Assembly (NCBI GenBank): GCA_022508445.1
Contig: JAFLVG010000001.1
Coordinates: forward strand, 1-64,000
Length of the DNA stretch: 64,000 nt
Direction of reading: 5' to 3'
Source: Clostridiales bacterium
Lineage (GTDB): Bacteria > Bacillota > Clostridia > Christensenellales > Pumilibacteraceae
Numbering within the stretch: the first letter of the stretch is position 1; each line of letters starts with the position of its first letter. Position numbers and translations under genes: made by a program. This document shows positions 45,121 through 53,600 of the stretch, in pieces. The notes beneath the pieces are model-generated. The model was not told the DNA's origin, did no database searches, and worked only from the letters and a program-made list of their open reading frames with translations.

Positions 45121-46547
45121 ACAACGCCTCGCATCGACCTACGTCCGTATCTTCTTATAAGTCGCTCCTTGTCGAGCGATATATCGCTTTTTTTATCGTC
45201 GCGGCGAGGCGGCGCAGGACGGCTCATCAGGTAATATCGAAGCTCATCCAGACAGTGATCGTCGGTCTTTACTGGCCTGTCGCCGTCCCCCCAACGATAG
45301 CTTTTAAGCTCGCGAACGAGGTTGACGCAGGTATCGAAAATGAAAAGCCGCGGCTTGCCATCACTCATGAGATATTGCTTGACTCGGTTAATGCCGCTGA
45401 AAAGATCCTTGTTAACGCGCGTATCGACGAGTATGCCGTTGTCGCAAAAAAGCTCGGCAACCGACTTGTCGGCGTTGAGCGTGTGCTGTGACGCCGCGCT
45501 GTCTATGAGCGCGCAAATCCTGCCGCGCGAGTCGGTATGCCAACCGAGCGCGTCGCTTATCTCCTTGATTCTTCGAGCGTGATAATCGACGGCGCGCCCT
45601 GCCTCGAAATGCTCGGCAACGACATAGACGTTGCCGTCGTAGTCTACTGCATACCAATGACATGACAGCGGATTGTTAAGCCCGGGATCGATGGACAGCC
45701 TGTCTTGCCAATCGCGCGGAATATCGAATGGCGAAATCACGTGTACGCGCTCGTCAAACTCGGTGTAAACGGCACCCTTTGCGTCCACAAACCGCCCGTA
45801 TCGCCGAACGTCGCGCTCGGCGTCGGTCATTGCCGCGGACACCCTTTGCACCTCTTCGGCGTCGAGATACGGATTATCCGCCCATTCCATGAAGATGTGC
45901 CACATCTCGGGATCGTTATTGCAGTTGAGGTAAATTCGCTTATACACAAACGTAAGACCGAGAAGGGGCGTCATTGTGCCGAAGAGAACACCCTTTTTAT
46001 CCACAACGCGCATGGCGCACTCGTCGTAAATATCCTCCGGCGGCTCCTCGTCGAACCACACGTAATCGAGCGACGCGCCGGCGAACTTATCTCTTCCCGC
46101 CTCGCACGTCTTGAACCCGATAATGCTCACCGTTCCGAACACGTTTTTGACGGCTATGTAGTCGATGACGCCGCCCGACGGGTTTTGCGCCTTGCCGCTC
46201 TCCATTACGATGTCGGCTATCCAATCGGGATTGAGATAGTGCAGTATCTTCTTCTGCGCGACGTCGCGCTGAACGCGCCTAGACAGCGACACCACCCAAC
46301 CCTCCGTGCGCTTGTTTTCGCGGTACGGATGAATTCCGCGAGCAAGCCACACGACCTCCACCGCGCCGCATTCGGTTTTACCCGTGCGGTTGCCGCCGAA
46401 AACCCACCTGTTGCGCTTTTGGCATTTGTGAAACTCCATTTGCTTTAAATGCACCTTGTCGGTGTTGTACCGCATGAGCGCATTGTTGTCGTAACGCCGC
46501 TTTTGCTCGCGTTCGATGTTGAGTATTTTCTGTACCGTTTCACGCAA
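45117..46547 (-). CDS. Phage terminase large subunit
   Basis: 476 aa packaging motor and nuclease. The ATPase shows a Walker A-like FGGNRTGKTE (50-59) and Walker B VWFDEEPPED. The C-terminal RNase H-like nuclease shows SIDPGLNN, ALIDSAAS and HCLDELRYYLM, giving the acidic metal-binding triad. The start is TTG at 46547 with AGGGGA 8 nt upstream; the sequence before the TTG does not fit better. It is the first gene of the minus-strand head/packaging operon. Confidence 0.9.
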   Translation of the reverse strand: MRETVQKILNIEREQKRRYDNNALMRYNTDKVHLKQMEFHKCQKRNRWVFGGNRTGKTECGAVEVVWLARGIHPYRENKRTEGWVVSLSRRVQRDVAQKKILHYLNPDWIADIVMESGKAQNPSGGVIDYIAVKNVFGTVSIIGFKTCEAGRDKFAGASLDYVWFDEEPPEDIYDECAMRVVDKKGVLFGTMTPLLGLTFVYKRIYLNCNNDPEMWHIFMEWADNPYLDAEEVQRVSAAMTDAERDVRRYGRFVDAKGAVYTEFDERVHVISPFDIPRDWQDRLSIDPGLNNPLSCHWYAVDYDGNVYVVAEHFEAGRAVDYHARRIKEISDALGWHTDSRGRICALIDSAASQHTLNADKSVAELFCDNGILVDTRVNKDLFSGINRVKQYLMSDGKPRLFIFDTCVNLVRELKSYRWGDGDRPVKTDDHCLDELRYYLMSRPAPPRRDDKKSDISLDKERLIRRYGRRSMRGVV

Positions 46548-46579
46548 AATAAATTCCCCTTACCGCCGTGAAAAAATAT

Positions 46580-46595
46580 CGGATTTCTAAATCCG
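46580..46595 (-). terminator. Hairpin upstream of the terminase gene
   Basis: CGGATTTCTAAATCCG pairs over CGGATTT/AAATCCG (with a 2-nt loop) and on the minus strand is followed by ATATTTTTTC. It lies in the terminase leader and could insulate or attenuate the island operon. No convincing sigma-70 promoter was found in the 125-nt gap. Confidence 0.4.
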
Positions 46596-46672
46596 CAATT
46601 ACCAATTAAATTCACGTTACTACAAAACAATCCACTTTTCGCCATTCGGCATAAAGTAAACTCAAAAGACAT

Positions 46673-47326
46673 ATGATATCGCTGTTTTCGGTAATGACCG
46701 CATTGACCTTTTTCTTAATGCCCGCGCCGACCACGCTGTACGACGCCGAGCTCAATCCGATAGTCGAGCTTCCGACCGGCTATTTCGTCATGCAGCGCGA
46801 AATGTCCGCGCCCGACGGATATTTGTCCGTCATATACGATGATCTCGGCGGTTACGTCAAGGCAGAGGACGTGCAGGCTGTTGACTACACCCCCGTTACC
46901 AAATACGAAACGACGGTCACCTTTACTTGCGACAACGACGGTCAGCCCGTCAACCTGCGCGCTTCGCCGAGAAAGAACGCGCAAATCATAGCCACGCTCG
47001 AAAAATCGGCAAAGGGGCACTGCTACGGCTCAATAGAAGGCGACGCACTGATTGCCGACGCGAATAGGCTTTGGTACTATGTGAACATCGACGGCAAGCG
47101 CGGCTACTGCTATTACGCGCACGTAAAGGTCTCGCCTACGCCGCCTAATATAATCGAAAAAGAAGAACCTGATTCGTCTACGCCGACGACCACCGAGCCG
47201 ACAGACATAAAAGAGCCGCAGTCTATGTCCGGCGTCGCGGCTATAATATTTATCGTAGCTCTGTGCATTCCCGTTCCGTTCATAATGTTCTATCTGTTCA
47301 GAAAACCGAAGGACGATCAAAAATAG
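46673..47326 (+). CDS. SH3b-like domain protein with N- and C-terminal membrane segments
   Basis: 217 aa. N-terminal hydrophobic stretch (about 2-17) likely a signal or anchor; a bacterial SH3-type domain in the middle (about 75-165; VNLRASPRKNAQIIATLEKSAKGHCYG and YYVNIDGKRGYCYYAHVKV); a Pro/Thr/Ser/Glu linker; then a membrane helix (AAIIFIVALCIPVPFIMFYLF) and a short basic tail. The SH3 domain would lie outside the cell, where such domains often bind peptidoglycan. It is divergent from the phage island and shares a 125-nt gap with it. No good ribosome binding site is seen. Confidence 0.75.
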   Translation: MISLFSVMTALTFFLMPAPTTLYDAELNPIVELPTGYFVMQREMSAPDGYLSVIYDDLGGYVKAEDVQAVDYTPVTKYETTVTFTCDNDGQPVNLRASPRKNAQIIATLEKSAKGHCYGSIEGDALIADANRLWYYVNIDGKRGYCYYAHVKVSPTPPNIIEKEEPDSSTPTTTEPTDIKEPQSMSGVAAIIFIVALCIPVPFIMFYLFRKPKDDQK

Positions 47327-47361
47327 TCGCAAGTACTTTAAAACTACTTCGATATACAACA

Positions 47362-47784
47362 CTACGCATTGCCCATTACAAACTCGTAATTGGGCAATAC
47401 TTTTTTGATTTTCGGTTTTCGCTTTATGAGCTTGAACAAATACGAAAATTCGTCGTTGGCTCGCTTAACAGAATAATCGGCGAGCTCGATTTGCCTGACG
47501 GCAAGGTCGTAAAGTCCGCAATTCGTTCCGCCGAAAGCACATGAGCGCAATATCTCGAATTTATCGCCTAGCCCACGCTCGATAAATCCATACAAAACTT
47601 TGAGATTACAAAGATCGATGCGCTTGTTGTCAAGCTCTATGAGTTTTTCCACTATTTTTTTCGCAGGCGAAACGGTGTCCGCTATCACCGCCTCTTGCTC
47701 ACGCTCTATCCTGTCTTGCAAGCCGTAAATGAACTGATTTATGAGTATTATATTTTCAATTGTCCTCTTCGCCGAATGTTGCAT
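47362..47784 (-). CDS. Hypothetical helical protein
   Basis: 140 aa, not recognised. Mostly alpha-helical and basic, with SPAKKIVEKLIELDNKRIDLCNLKVLYGFIERGLGD in the middle and a Lys-rich C-terminus. GGAG lies 6 nt before the ATG. It converges with the SH3 gene and is not part of the phage-island transcript. It may be a phage remnant or a host gene. Confidence 0.6.
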   Translation of the reverse strand: MQHSAKRTIENIILINQFIYGLQDRIEREQEAVIADTVSPAKKIVEKLIELDNKRIDLCNLKVLYGFIERGLGDKFEILRSCAFGGTNCGLYDLAVRQIELADYSVKRANDEFSYLFKLIKRKPKIKKVLPNYEFVMGNA

Positions 47785-47906
47785 AACATACTCCTTATCA
47801 ATGATTGTACGCGCAGTCTAACACGCAATTACTGACAACAGTATGTCAACATATATGTACCGCAAAAATTTAGAAATAATATCGCGACAAATGTTTTCAC
47901 ACGAAA

Positions 47907-47930
47907 AAAACGCCGATTTCTCGGCGTTTT
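47907..47930 (-). terminator. Terminator of the 391-aa hydrolase gene
   Basis: AAAACGCCGA and TCGGCGTTTT form a 10-bp stem with a 4-nt loop; on the minus strand a T-run follows. It lies just beyond the hydrolase stop. Confidence 0.85.
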
Positions 47931-47948
47931 ATAGTTTATAAAAAAGCA

Positions 47949-49124
47949 TTATTCATCGGAAAGCTCGTCGCCGTTATCCTCTTTCGTGGGCGCGTCCTCT
48001 TTTACGGCTTCCGCAGGGACTTCGCCACTCGGCGCTTCGCTATCCTTTGTTTCGCCTTCGACCGCAGGATTTTCCGCTTCTTGTTCCGGCGTTTCGCTAT
48101 CCGGATTTTGCTCGGCGCTCTCCTCTTTTTCGGGCTCGGGCTCGGGAATCAGCTCGTTGCTGTCGAAAACGAACTCGCTTCCCTCCACGCAGGAATCGAT
48201 AAATGCATTGAAAGCCTCGCTATACTTATCGGGATCGGCGGCATAAGCGCAAGCGTGCTGGGCGCCCTCTATTTCAACAAACTGTTTGTTTTCGGAAGCG
48301 CACGCTTCAAAAAGCTCGCGCCCGAGCGCCGTGGGTACGAATTTATCGCCGCCGCCGTGGATGAACAATGCGGGAACGGTCATTTTCTTTGCGAGCGCGG
48401 TAATGTCCGCGTCGTACAGCGAATAACCGTGAAAAAGTTTTACTCCGACTGCAAGCGGCAGGAGCGCGATGACGACAGGCAGGTGCGAACGCTTGACATG
48501 CGCTGCGTAAACCCCTTTCTGCGACGAGAAACCGCAATCGTCGATTACGCATTTAACTTGCGGAGGAACATTCATGCCGGCCGCGGCGATTACTGTCGAG
48601 CCGCCCATTGAAACTCCGCAAAGCGCAATCTGCACATTTTCCCCGTACAATTGGATTACTTTATCTATCCAGCGCAATAGGTCGAAGCGGTCAATCCAAG
48701 CCATGCCGACTTTTCCGTCCGACTCGCCGTGGCCGCGCATGGACGGCAACAGAACGTCATAACCGCGGTCGTAAAACAACTTTGCCTGCACTTGCATGGA
48801 ACGCGGTGCGGCGCCGTAGCCGTGACAGCATATCGCAACTCTGCCATTCCCCTCGCGCTGTTTTATGAGAGTGGCTTTAAGCGCCACCCCGTCGTATGCG
48901 GTAAGCGACAGGGGTTTAAAAAATTCTTTCACTCCGTTAAACCAGGCAGAATTCACTCCGTAACGCTCGGGCGTCATACCGAGCTTCTCCGCCTTTTGAG
49001 GCGAGAGCGGTTTACGCCTGCCGAGTATGGCATGAACGGCAACGAACGAACCGATAAAGAACGCCGCGGCAAGAACAGCCACAACGCAAGCTATTATTAA
49101 GAGTGCAATCATCCAGCCTTGCAT
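47949..49124 (-). CDS. Membrane-anchored alpha/beta hydrolase with acidic tail
   Basis: 391 aa. N-terminal membrane helix (about 4-30), then an alpha/beta hydrolase fold with HGYGAAPRS (oxyanion), SMRGHGESDG, nucleophile elbow GVSMGGS, acid HGGGDKFVP and His in GAQHACAY. The pattern fits the BAAT/FrsA-like or YqkD-like hydrolases. From about residue 315 the tail is strongly acidic and repetitive (Glu/Pro/Asp/Ala), probably disordered. The topology (anchor, then domain) leaves open whether the domain faces the cytoplasm or outside. A promoter lies about 75 nt upstream. Confidence 0.85.
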   Translation of the reverse strand: MQGWMIALLIIACVVAVLAAAFFIGSFVAVHAILGRRKPLSPQKAEKLGMTPERYGVNSAWFNGVKEFFKPLSLTAYDGVALKATLIKQREGNGRVAICCHGYGAAPRSMQVQAKLFYDRGYDVLLPSMRGHGESDGKVGMAWIDRFDLLRWIDKVIQLYGENVQIALCGVSMGGSTVIAAAGMNVPPQVKCVIDDCGFSSQKGVYAAHVKRSHLPVVIALLPLAVGVKLFHGYSLYDADITALAKKMTVPALFIHGGGDKFVPTALGRELFEACASENKQFVEIEGAQHACAYAADPDKYSEAFNAFIDSCVEGSEFVFDSNELIPEPEPEKEESAEQNPDSETPEQEAENPAVEGETKDSEAPSGEVPAEAVKEDAPTKEDNGDELSDE

Positions 49125-49199
49125 GGAAAGCCTCCGTCAATTGCGGATAAACATCGGACGCCTAAAAATCCGCATATTTTCCGCAACATTGATGCTTGC

Positions 49200-49228
49200 A
49201 TTGTATCATAATCGAAGCACACTGTCAA
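49200..49228 (-). promoter_or_regulatory. Promoter of the 391-aa hydrolase gene
   Basis: On the minus strand TTGACA (49223-49228), 17 nt, TACAAT (49200-49205). Confidence 0.8.
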
Positions 49229-49277
49229 GCACAATGCGCATGCAAGGCGATTGCAAGAACATCACAGCCTTTTTCGC

Positions 49278-49310
49278 AAAAAAAGAAGACTCGTCGTAAA
49301 ACGAGTCTTC
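49278..49310 (-). terminator. Terminator after the tRNA-like remnant
   Basis: GAAGACTCGT (49285-49294) and ACGAGTCTTC (49301-49310) pair perfectly over 10 bp; on the minus strand a run of seven T follows. Confidence 0.85.
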
Positions 49311-49313
49311 GAA

Positions 49314-49370
49314 TGGAAGGGTGTGAGGATTCGAACCTCCGGTGTGCTACACAGCCATGAGTGTATAACT
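49314..49370 (-). pseudogene. tRNA 3'-half remnant (possible attachment-site scar)
   Basis: On the minus strand the segment reads as variable-arm hairpin GTGT-AGC-ACAC, T-arm GAGG-TTCGAAT-CCTC with the normal T-loop, then CACACCCTTCCA, like the 3' end of a tRNA carrying CCA. A matching 5' acceptor strand and D-arm are missing upstream, where a small ORF is found instead. The arrangement is that of a tRNA 3' fragment left by integration or rearrangement. A functional tRNA is unlikely. Confidence 0.45.
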
Positions 49371-49373
49371 TTG

Positions 49374-49442
49374 TTATAAGCGCGTCCTATTGAAAAATTT
49401 CACCCCGCACGCACCGTTCCGAATTTTATCAATTTGTTGCAT
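49374..49442 (-). CDS. Possible 22-aa peptide or truncated gene start
   Basis: An ATG at 49442 with a clear GGAGG 8 nt upstream opens a 22-codon frame (MQQIDKIRNGACG...), stopping just before the tRNA-like remnant. It is either a genuine small peptide or the 5' stump of a gene cut off when the tRNA fragment was joined to it. Not recognised. Confidence 0.35.
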   Translation of the reverse strand: MQQIDKIRNGACGVKFFNRTRL

Positions 49443-49538
49443 TTTGTTTACCTCCAAAAATTCCAATATAGAAATATAGAGGGCTACAAATTCAACGGGC
49501 GCGCCTACGCATAAAGCGAACACGCCAAAGGCTATGTA

Positions 49539-49613
49539 TGGCGTTCCCGCCGGGAGTCGAACCCGAAACTACGCCTTAGGAGGGCGTCGTTATATCCATT
49601 TAACTACGGAAAC
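49539..49613 (-). tRNA. tRNA-Arg (anticodon CCT)
   Basis: Complete 75-nt tRNA with encoded CCA. The acceptor stem GTTTCCG/CGGGAAC pairs over 7 bp (one G-U), the D-arm is GTTAAATGGATATAAC, the anticodon arm is ACGCC-CTCCTAA-GGCGT and the T-arm is CGGG-TTCGACT-CCCG. The anticodon CCT reads AGG arginine codons. Confidence 0.95.
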
Positions 49614-49628
49614 ACACCTAACAAATAC

Positions 49629-49657
49629 AATATATCATTTTCGGCAAGATTGGTCAA
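49629..49657 (-). promoter_or_regulatory. Promoter of tRNA-Arg
   Basis: On the minus strand TTGACC (49652-49657), 17 nt, TATATT (49629-49634), ending 15 nt before the tRNA. Confidence 0.7.
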
Positions 49658-49735
49658 GCGAATTGTCGGTCACTCTCGCTATTACATTAAGAGAAAACTC
49701 AAATCATAAAAATGCCGCGCCGAACGTTCTAAAAA

Positions 49736-49798
49736 TTATCGATAATCGATAAAAAATTGTAAAAAATTATTGACAAACGATAATTTTTGTGCTATTAT
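49736..49798 (+). promoter_or_regulatory. Promoter and probable operator of the DUF2975/XRE pair
   Basis: TTGACA (49770-49775), 17 nt, TATTAT (49793-49798). The hexamer CGATAA occurs three times (49740, 49747 and 49778), the first within the palindrome TTATCGATAA (49736-49745) and the last inside the -35/-10 spacer. This fits autoregulation by the XRE protein encoded downstream. Confidence 0.6.
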
Positions 49799-49829
49799 TG
49801 CATAGAATTAGCCAAAAGGAGGATGCATT

Positions 49830-50321
49830 ATGGAAACAAAGAACAAAATCGTCAAAACAGCAAAGGTCTGTTACATCGTTTCAAAGGTGATATATTGTCT
49901 GTCATTTGCGGCATGTCTGACATTTATCGTTTTGGCAATCGCACTGCCGCTCTCAAACGCGGTCAAGTCGTTTACAAAAGCCGAAACGGCGACAATCTTT
50001 TCGACCTTGGCTTTGTACGCGTTCATGTGCATAGGCTTGTTGTGGAACGTCGAAGGGCTGTTCAAAAGCGTCGTGCAAAATCAAACGCCTTTCAGCGAAG
50101 CCGTCAACCACTATTTGAAAAAAATCGCAATATTCATATTGCTTGTCTCGCTTATCCCGGCGATTGTAGGCTCGACAGTATTGCGCATAGCCTGTCCGGA
50201 AACCGAGCTCACCTTTCCGGTCGCAATGGGCGGCGTTGTCGGAGGAATCGTGCTGTTTTTGATCGGCATGTTCTTCAAGTACGGCAACGAGTTGCAAAAG
50301 CAGGATGACGAAACATTATGA
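49830..50321 (+). CDS. DUF2975-type four-helix membrane protein
   Basis: 163 aa with four hydrophobic helices (about 20-42, 55-75, 95-118, 128-150), short loops and a charged tail. The pattern and its coupling to a small XRE regulator match DUF2975 membrane proteins of Bacillota. AGGAGG precedes the ATG. The stop overlaps the regulator's ATG (ATGA). Function unknown; such pairs resemble membrane-signal/repressor modules. Confidence 0.8.
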   Translation: METKNKIVKTAKVCYIVSKVIYCLSFAACLTFIVLAIALPLSNAVKSFTKAETATIFSTLALYAFMCIGLLWNVEGLFKSVVQNQTPFSEAVNHYLKKIAIFILLVSLIPAIVGSTVLRIACPETELTFPVAMGGVVGGIVLFLIGMFFKYGNELQKQDDETL

Positions 50322-50521
50322 TAGTCTTGAATTTGAATAAAGTCATGAAGGATCGCGGCGTCAAGCTCAAAGACCTCGCCGCGAAGATCGGATTGACGGA
50401 CGCTAATCTTTCCAATATCAAAACGGGCAAAATTTCGGCAATTCGGTTTTCAACTTTGAACGCGCTGTGCAAAGAACTCAATTGTCGCCCCGCCGACATT
50501 TTGGAATATCAAGAAGATTAG
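50318..50521 (+). CDS. Small XRE-family DNA-binding protein
   Basis: 67-aa Cro/CI-type helix-turn-helix, YozG-like. The HTH is KLKDLAAKIGLTDANLSNIKTGK, followed by RFSTLNALCKELNCRPADILEY, a standard ending. It overlaps the DUF2975 gene by ATGA, so both are made together. It probably binds the CGATAA repeats in its own promoter. Confidence 0.9.
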   Translation: MIVLNLNKVMKDRGVKLKDLAAKIGLTDANLSNIKTGKISAIRFSTLNALCKELNCRPADILEYQED

Positions 50522-50558
50522 ACGGTCCTTCTCACCATCAATTAAAAATGATATAACA

Positions 50559-50599
50559 CAAAAAGCGGTTGAGAGCATTTCCAAACCGCTTTTGTTTTT
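50559..50599. terminator. Bidirectional terminator between the XRE gene and the MBG operon
   Basis: AAAAGCGGTT (50561-50570) pairs with AACCGCTTTT (50584-50593), with A-rich and T-rich flanks. It ends both convergent transcripts. Confidence 0.85.
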
Positions 50600-50611
50600 C
50601 CGATATTTTCG

Positions 50612-53600
50612 TCAAGGCTTGACGGTAAGCGTTCCGATGATTACGCTTATTTCGTAATTATCAGTCACATCCACGCCGTCACACGTAATTTTTACAGACG
50701 TTATCCGATTTTCCACCGAGCCTATGTCTATAATCGAGCCTGCTACTTTCGCCTCGATTACATGCCCTTCCGCAAGCCCTTGTCCGCCGATAGGCAGAAG
50801 TATCTCATTGCGGACGAGCGGAGTGCCGTCGTAAGATTTTTCGTCGCTCGCCGCGGTGATGACGATTTTGCGCGGAACGATCTCCATTCCGCCGCCTTCG
50901 AACATTACGGTGAAGTTGTCGGTGATTTCCTCGCCGCTCGGCGAATACACGTGGCACAGTCCGCGCTCGTCAAATATTGAGGCGAGCTCTGTCGCTCCAA
51001 TCCTTCCCACATCGGTAAAGCCCTCGTATTCGCCCATGTCGATAACGACATTGCCGACGTATTGAGGCAGGCTGTTCCAATAATATCCGTAATAGCCTTC
51101 GAACAACTCCTCGAAAACTATCGGCTTGCCGTCATACACCTTTTTCGCATAAGGAATGATGACGTTAACAACCTGCTTCGTAACCCACACCAGACCGTCG
51201 AAATAGGTAATGTTGTATTTGTCGGTTACGTCCTCGCCGGCTGAATCGTACAGATTAAATTCGACGATTACGCTTTCGGTCTTGCCGACCTCGACGCGAT
51301 GTCCTTCCACAACGACGGTGTAGTAATACCCATTATCAAGCAGAGTTTTAAGCGCCGAGCCAAACGCGTCCTCGACCTCGTTTTCGGCATAGAGAGGAGT
51401 GCCGTCGTAAACCTTGGTGACGTCGACCGGCTTGATAAAGAGCGACTCTTTCATCTGTCCGCCGCTTCCGCCTTCGCCGCCTTCACCTTCTCCGTTGCCT
51501 TCGCCGCCGCCGTTTCCGCCGCCGCCGTTAGGACTGCTTCCCGTCACTTCAACCATAACCCAGCCCGCGCCGTCGATATAGACCTCAACCCAAGCGTGAC
51601 CGTCCTTTATTTCCACCCACTCGCCGGCTTTTGCGCTCGCCTTGAAGCCTGTGACATAGCGCGCAGGGAAGCCGAGTGTTCTAAAAAGCACGGTTGCGGC
51701 AGTCGCGTAATGCCTGCACACACCCTCTTTGTATTCATCGAGGAAAGCGACAGCGACATCGTTCTCGCTGTCGAGAGCCTTATTGTACTTGTCATTATAC
51801 TTCGCGGCGGTGCGAATGTACTTTGCCACCTTGAAGATAATCGATGGATCGTCATATCTGAAACGTTGTTCTTTTATTATGCCGTACATATATTCGGCAG
51901 TGGCTGACGGCACTTCCATGTAGTTTCTGTAAACGAAATCACGGTACGCAAGCTCCACCGCCGCAAATAAGCCGAGATCGGAAGAGGAAAGCCTTGCCCC
52001 GTTATCGGAGGTGTAGTCGTACATGTAATGCTCTGCCGAATAGCGAGTGAGCGCCGATTCGGCAGGCTTGACGTCGCTCGTGTATCTGTGATCTTCGCCG
52101 AGCGTCAGATAGTACGGCAATGAGTATGTACCGGAGAGCAAAAGCTCGACCTCGATATTATTGGCCGTCATGCCGCTGTTATTAAGCAAAATGCTCGTCA
52201 GATAATTGACGCTGTATTCCTTGCCGTTATAGTAAATATTTTGTCCGTCGTATTGTACGCCTGCCGCCCAGCCGCCGACGTCCAAATTGGTTGCGGCGAC
52301 CTTTCCGGTGTACGCGCCGTAACTCATCAGACGCAAATACACAGTTCCGCTCTTTTCGGAGTACAGCCTGATTATCGGTCCGCGCGGACCGCCGCCACCG
52401 CCTTCTCCGTCGCCTTCTCCCTCGCCGTCACCGCCGCCTTCGCCGCCGCTCGGCTTTACGATTTTCAGCTTGCCGTATTCGACTTTAATGTCGTAGTTAG
52501 GGGTTTTGTCAATTCTTCCGTAGCGGACCTCAAACGTGAGAACGTTGTCCACTTCTCCGATATCGCGTATTTGAGTGTACGTAATGACCACAAGCTCATG
52601 GCCGACGACGAGCGTACCTTCTATTATTTCGAAGCGATCGTCAAAGTGCGTAACGCCGTCATACGGCCACTCATTGGAAGCCGTTTGAACTTTTATGGGG
52701 CGCGGCGTGACGGTGAGCGTGCCGAAATCATAAACGATATCGTAATTGTGCGTCACGTCGTTTCCGTCACTGTCGCGAACGTACGCCACCTCGACGGCAT
52801 TTATTGCGCCGCTCTCCATTACGTCGGTGATGGAAACGAAGTTCGGCTTCAATATAACCGTATGCCCTTTCAAAAATCCGGTTATAACCGCACTGCCGCC
52901 GTTAAGCGGCTCGCCGTCGTACTCCTTTTCGAGATCGGGCGTGGATATGCATAGCTCGATAGGCAAAATCGTGAGCGTGCCGTATTCCAACTCTATGTCG
53001 TAGTTTCCTATATCGGCGTCCGTTCCCACGAGCTCGTAGCCGAGCCAATTGGAAGTGCCGATAACCTCGCCGTCGGCATTTCTCATGACGTCTTTTACGA
53101 GCGTATACGCGACTATGTCAAGCGTGTGGTCTTTTACGAAACCGAGCGAGCCGTCTGCTACCTCCCAACCCATGTCAAAGTGCGATTTGCCGTCGTAATC
53201 CCACTCATGCGTCGCGGTCACAATCTTGACATGCCGAGGAAGCACCCGAAGAGTGCCGTATTCCATTGTTATGTCGTAGTTGGAAGGTTTTGCCGGCACA
53301 CGGCTGTTAACGTCGCCGTTGATAAGCTCAAAGCCGAGTACGTTTTCTTTTCCGATTATCTCGCCGTTTGCGTCACGCATGACGTTTTTGACCGTCGTGT
53401 GCGAAGTGATTTTGAGCGTATGATCGAACACAAAATCCATAGAGCCGACTTTGACTCTGAACCGCTCGTCGTAATGCTCGTCGCCGTCGTAATCAAAATC
53501 GGTCGACCAAGAAACGACCGTCACCGGGCGCGGCAGAACGATGAGCGTTCTGTACTCGTAGGTTACGTCGTAATTGGCGGTGACGTCGCTCCCGTCCTTA

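Noticed and set aside
46445..46672. 75-codon minus-strand frame at the start of the terminase region
   Set aside because: It overlaps the terminase gene in another frame and lacks a ribosome binding site.
49278..49442. tmRNA or selenocysteine tRNA
   Set aside because: The 3' end looks tRNA-like, but no 5' strand pairs with the acceptor in the expected range and no tag-peptide frame or long Sec-type stems were found.
36501..49613. Prophage bounded by the tRNA-Arg gene
   Set aside because: The tRNA-Arg is intact, no copy of its 3' end was seen near 36.3-36.5 kb, and host-type genes with their own promoters and terminators lie between it and the phage genes.
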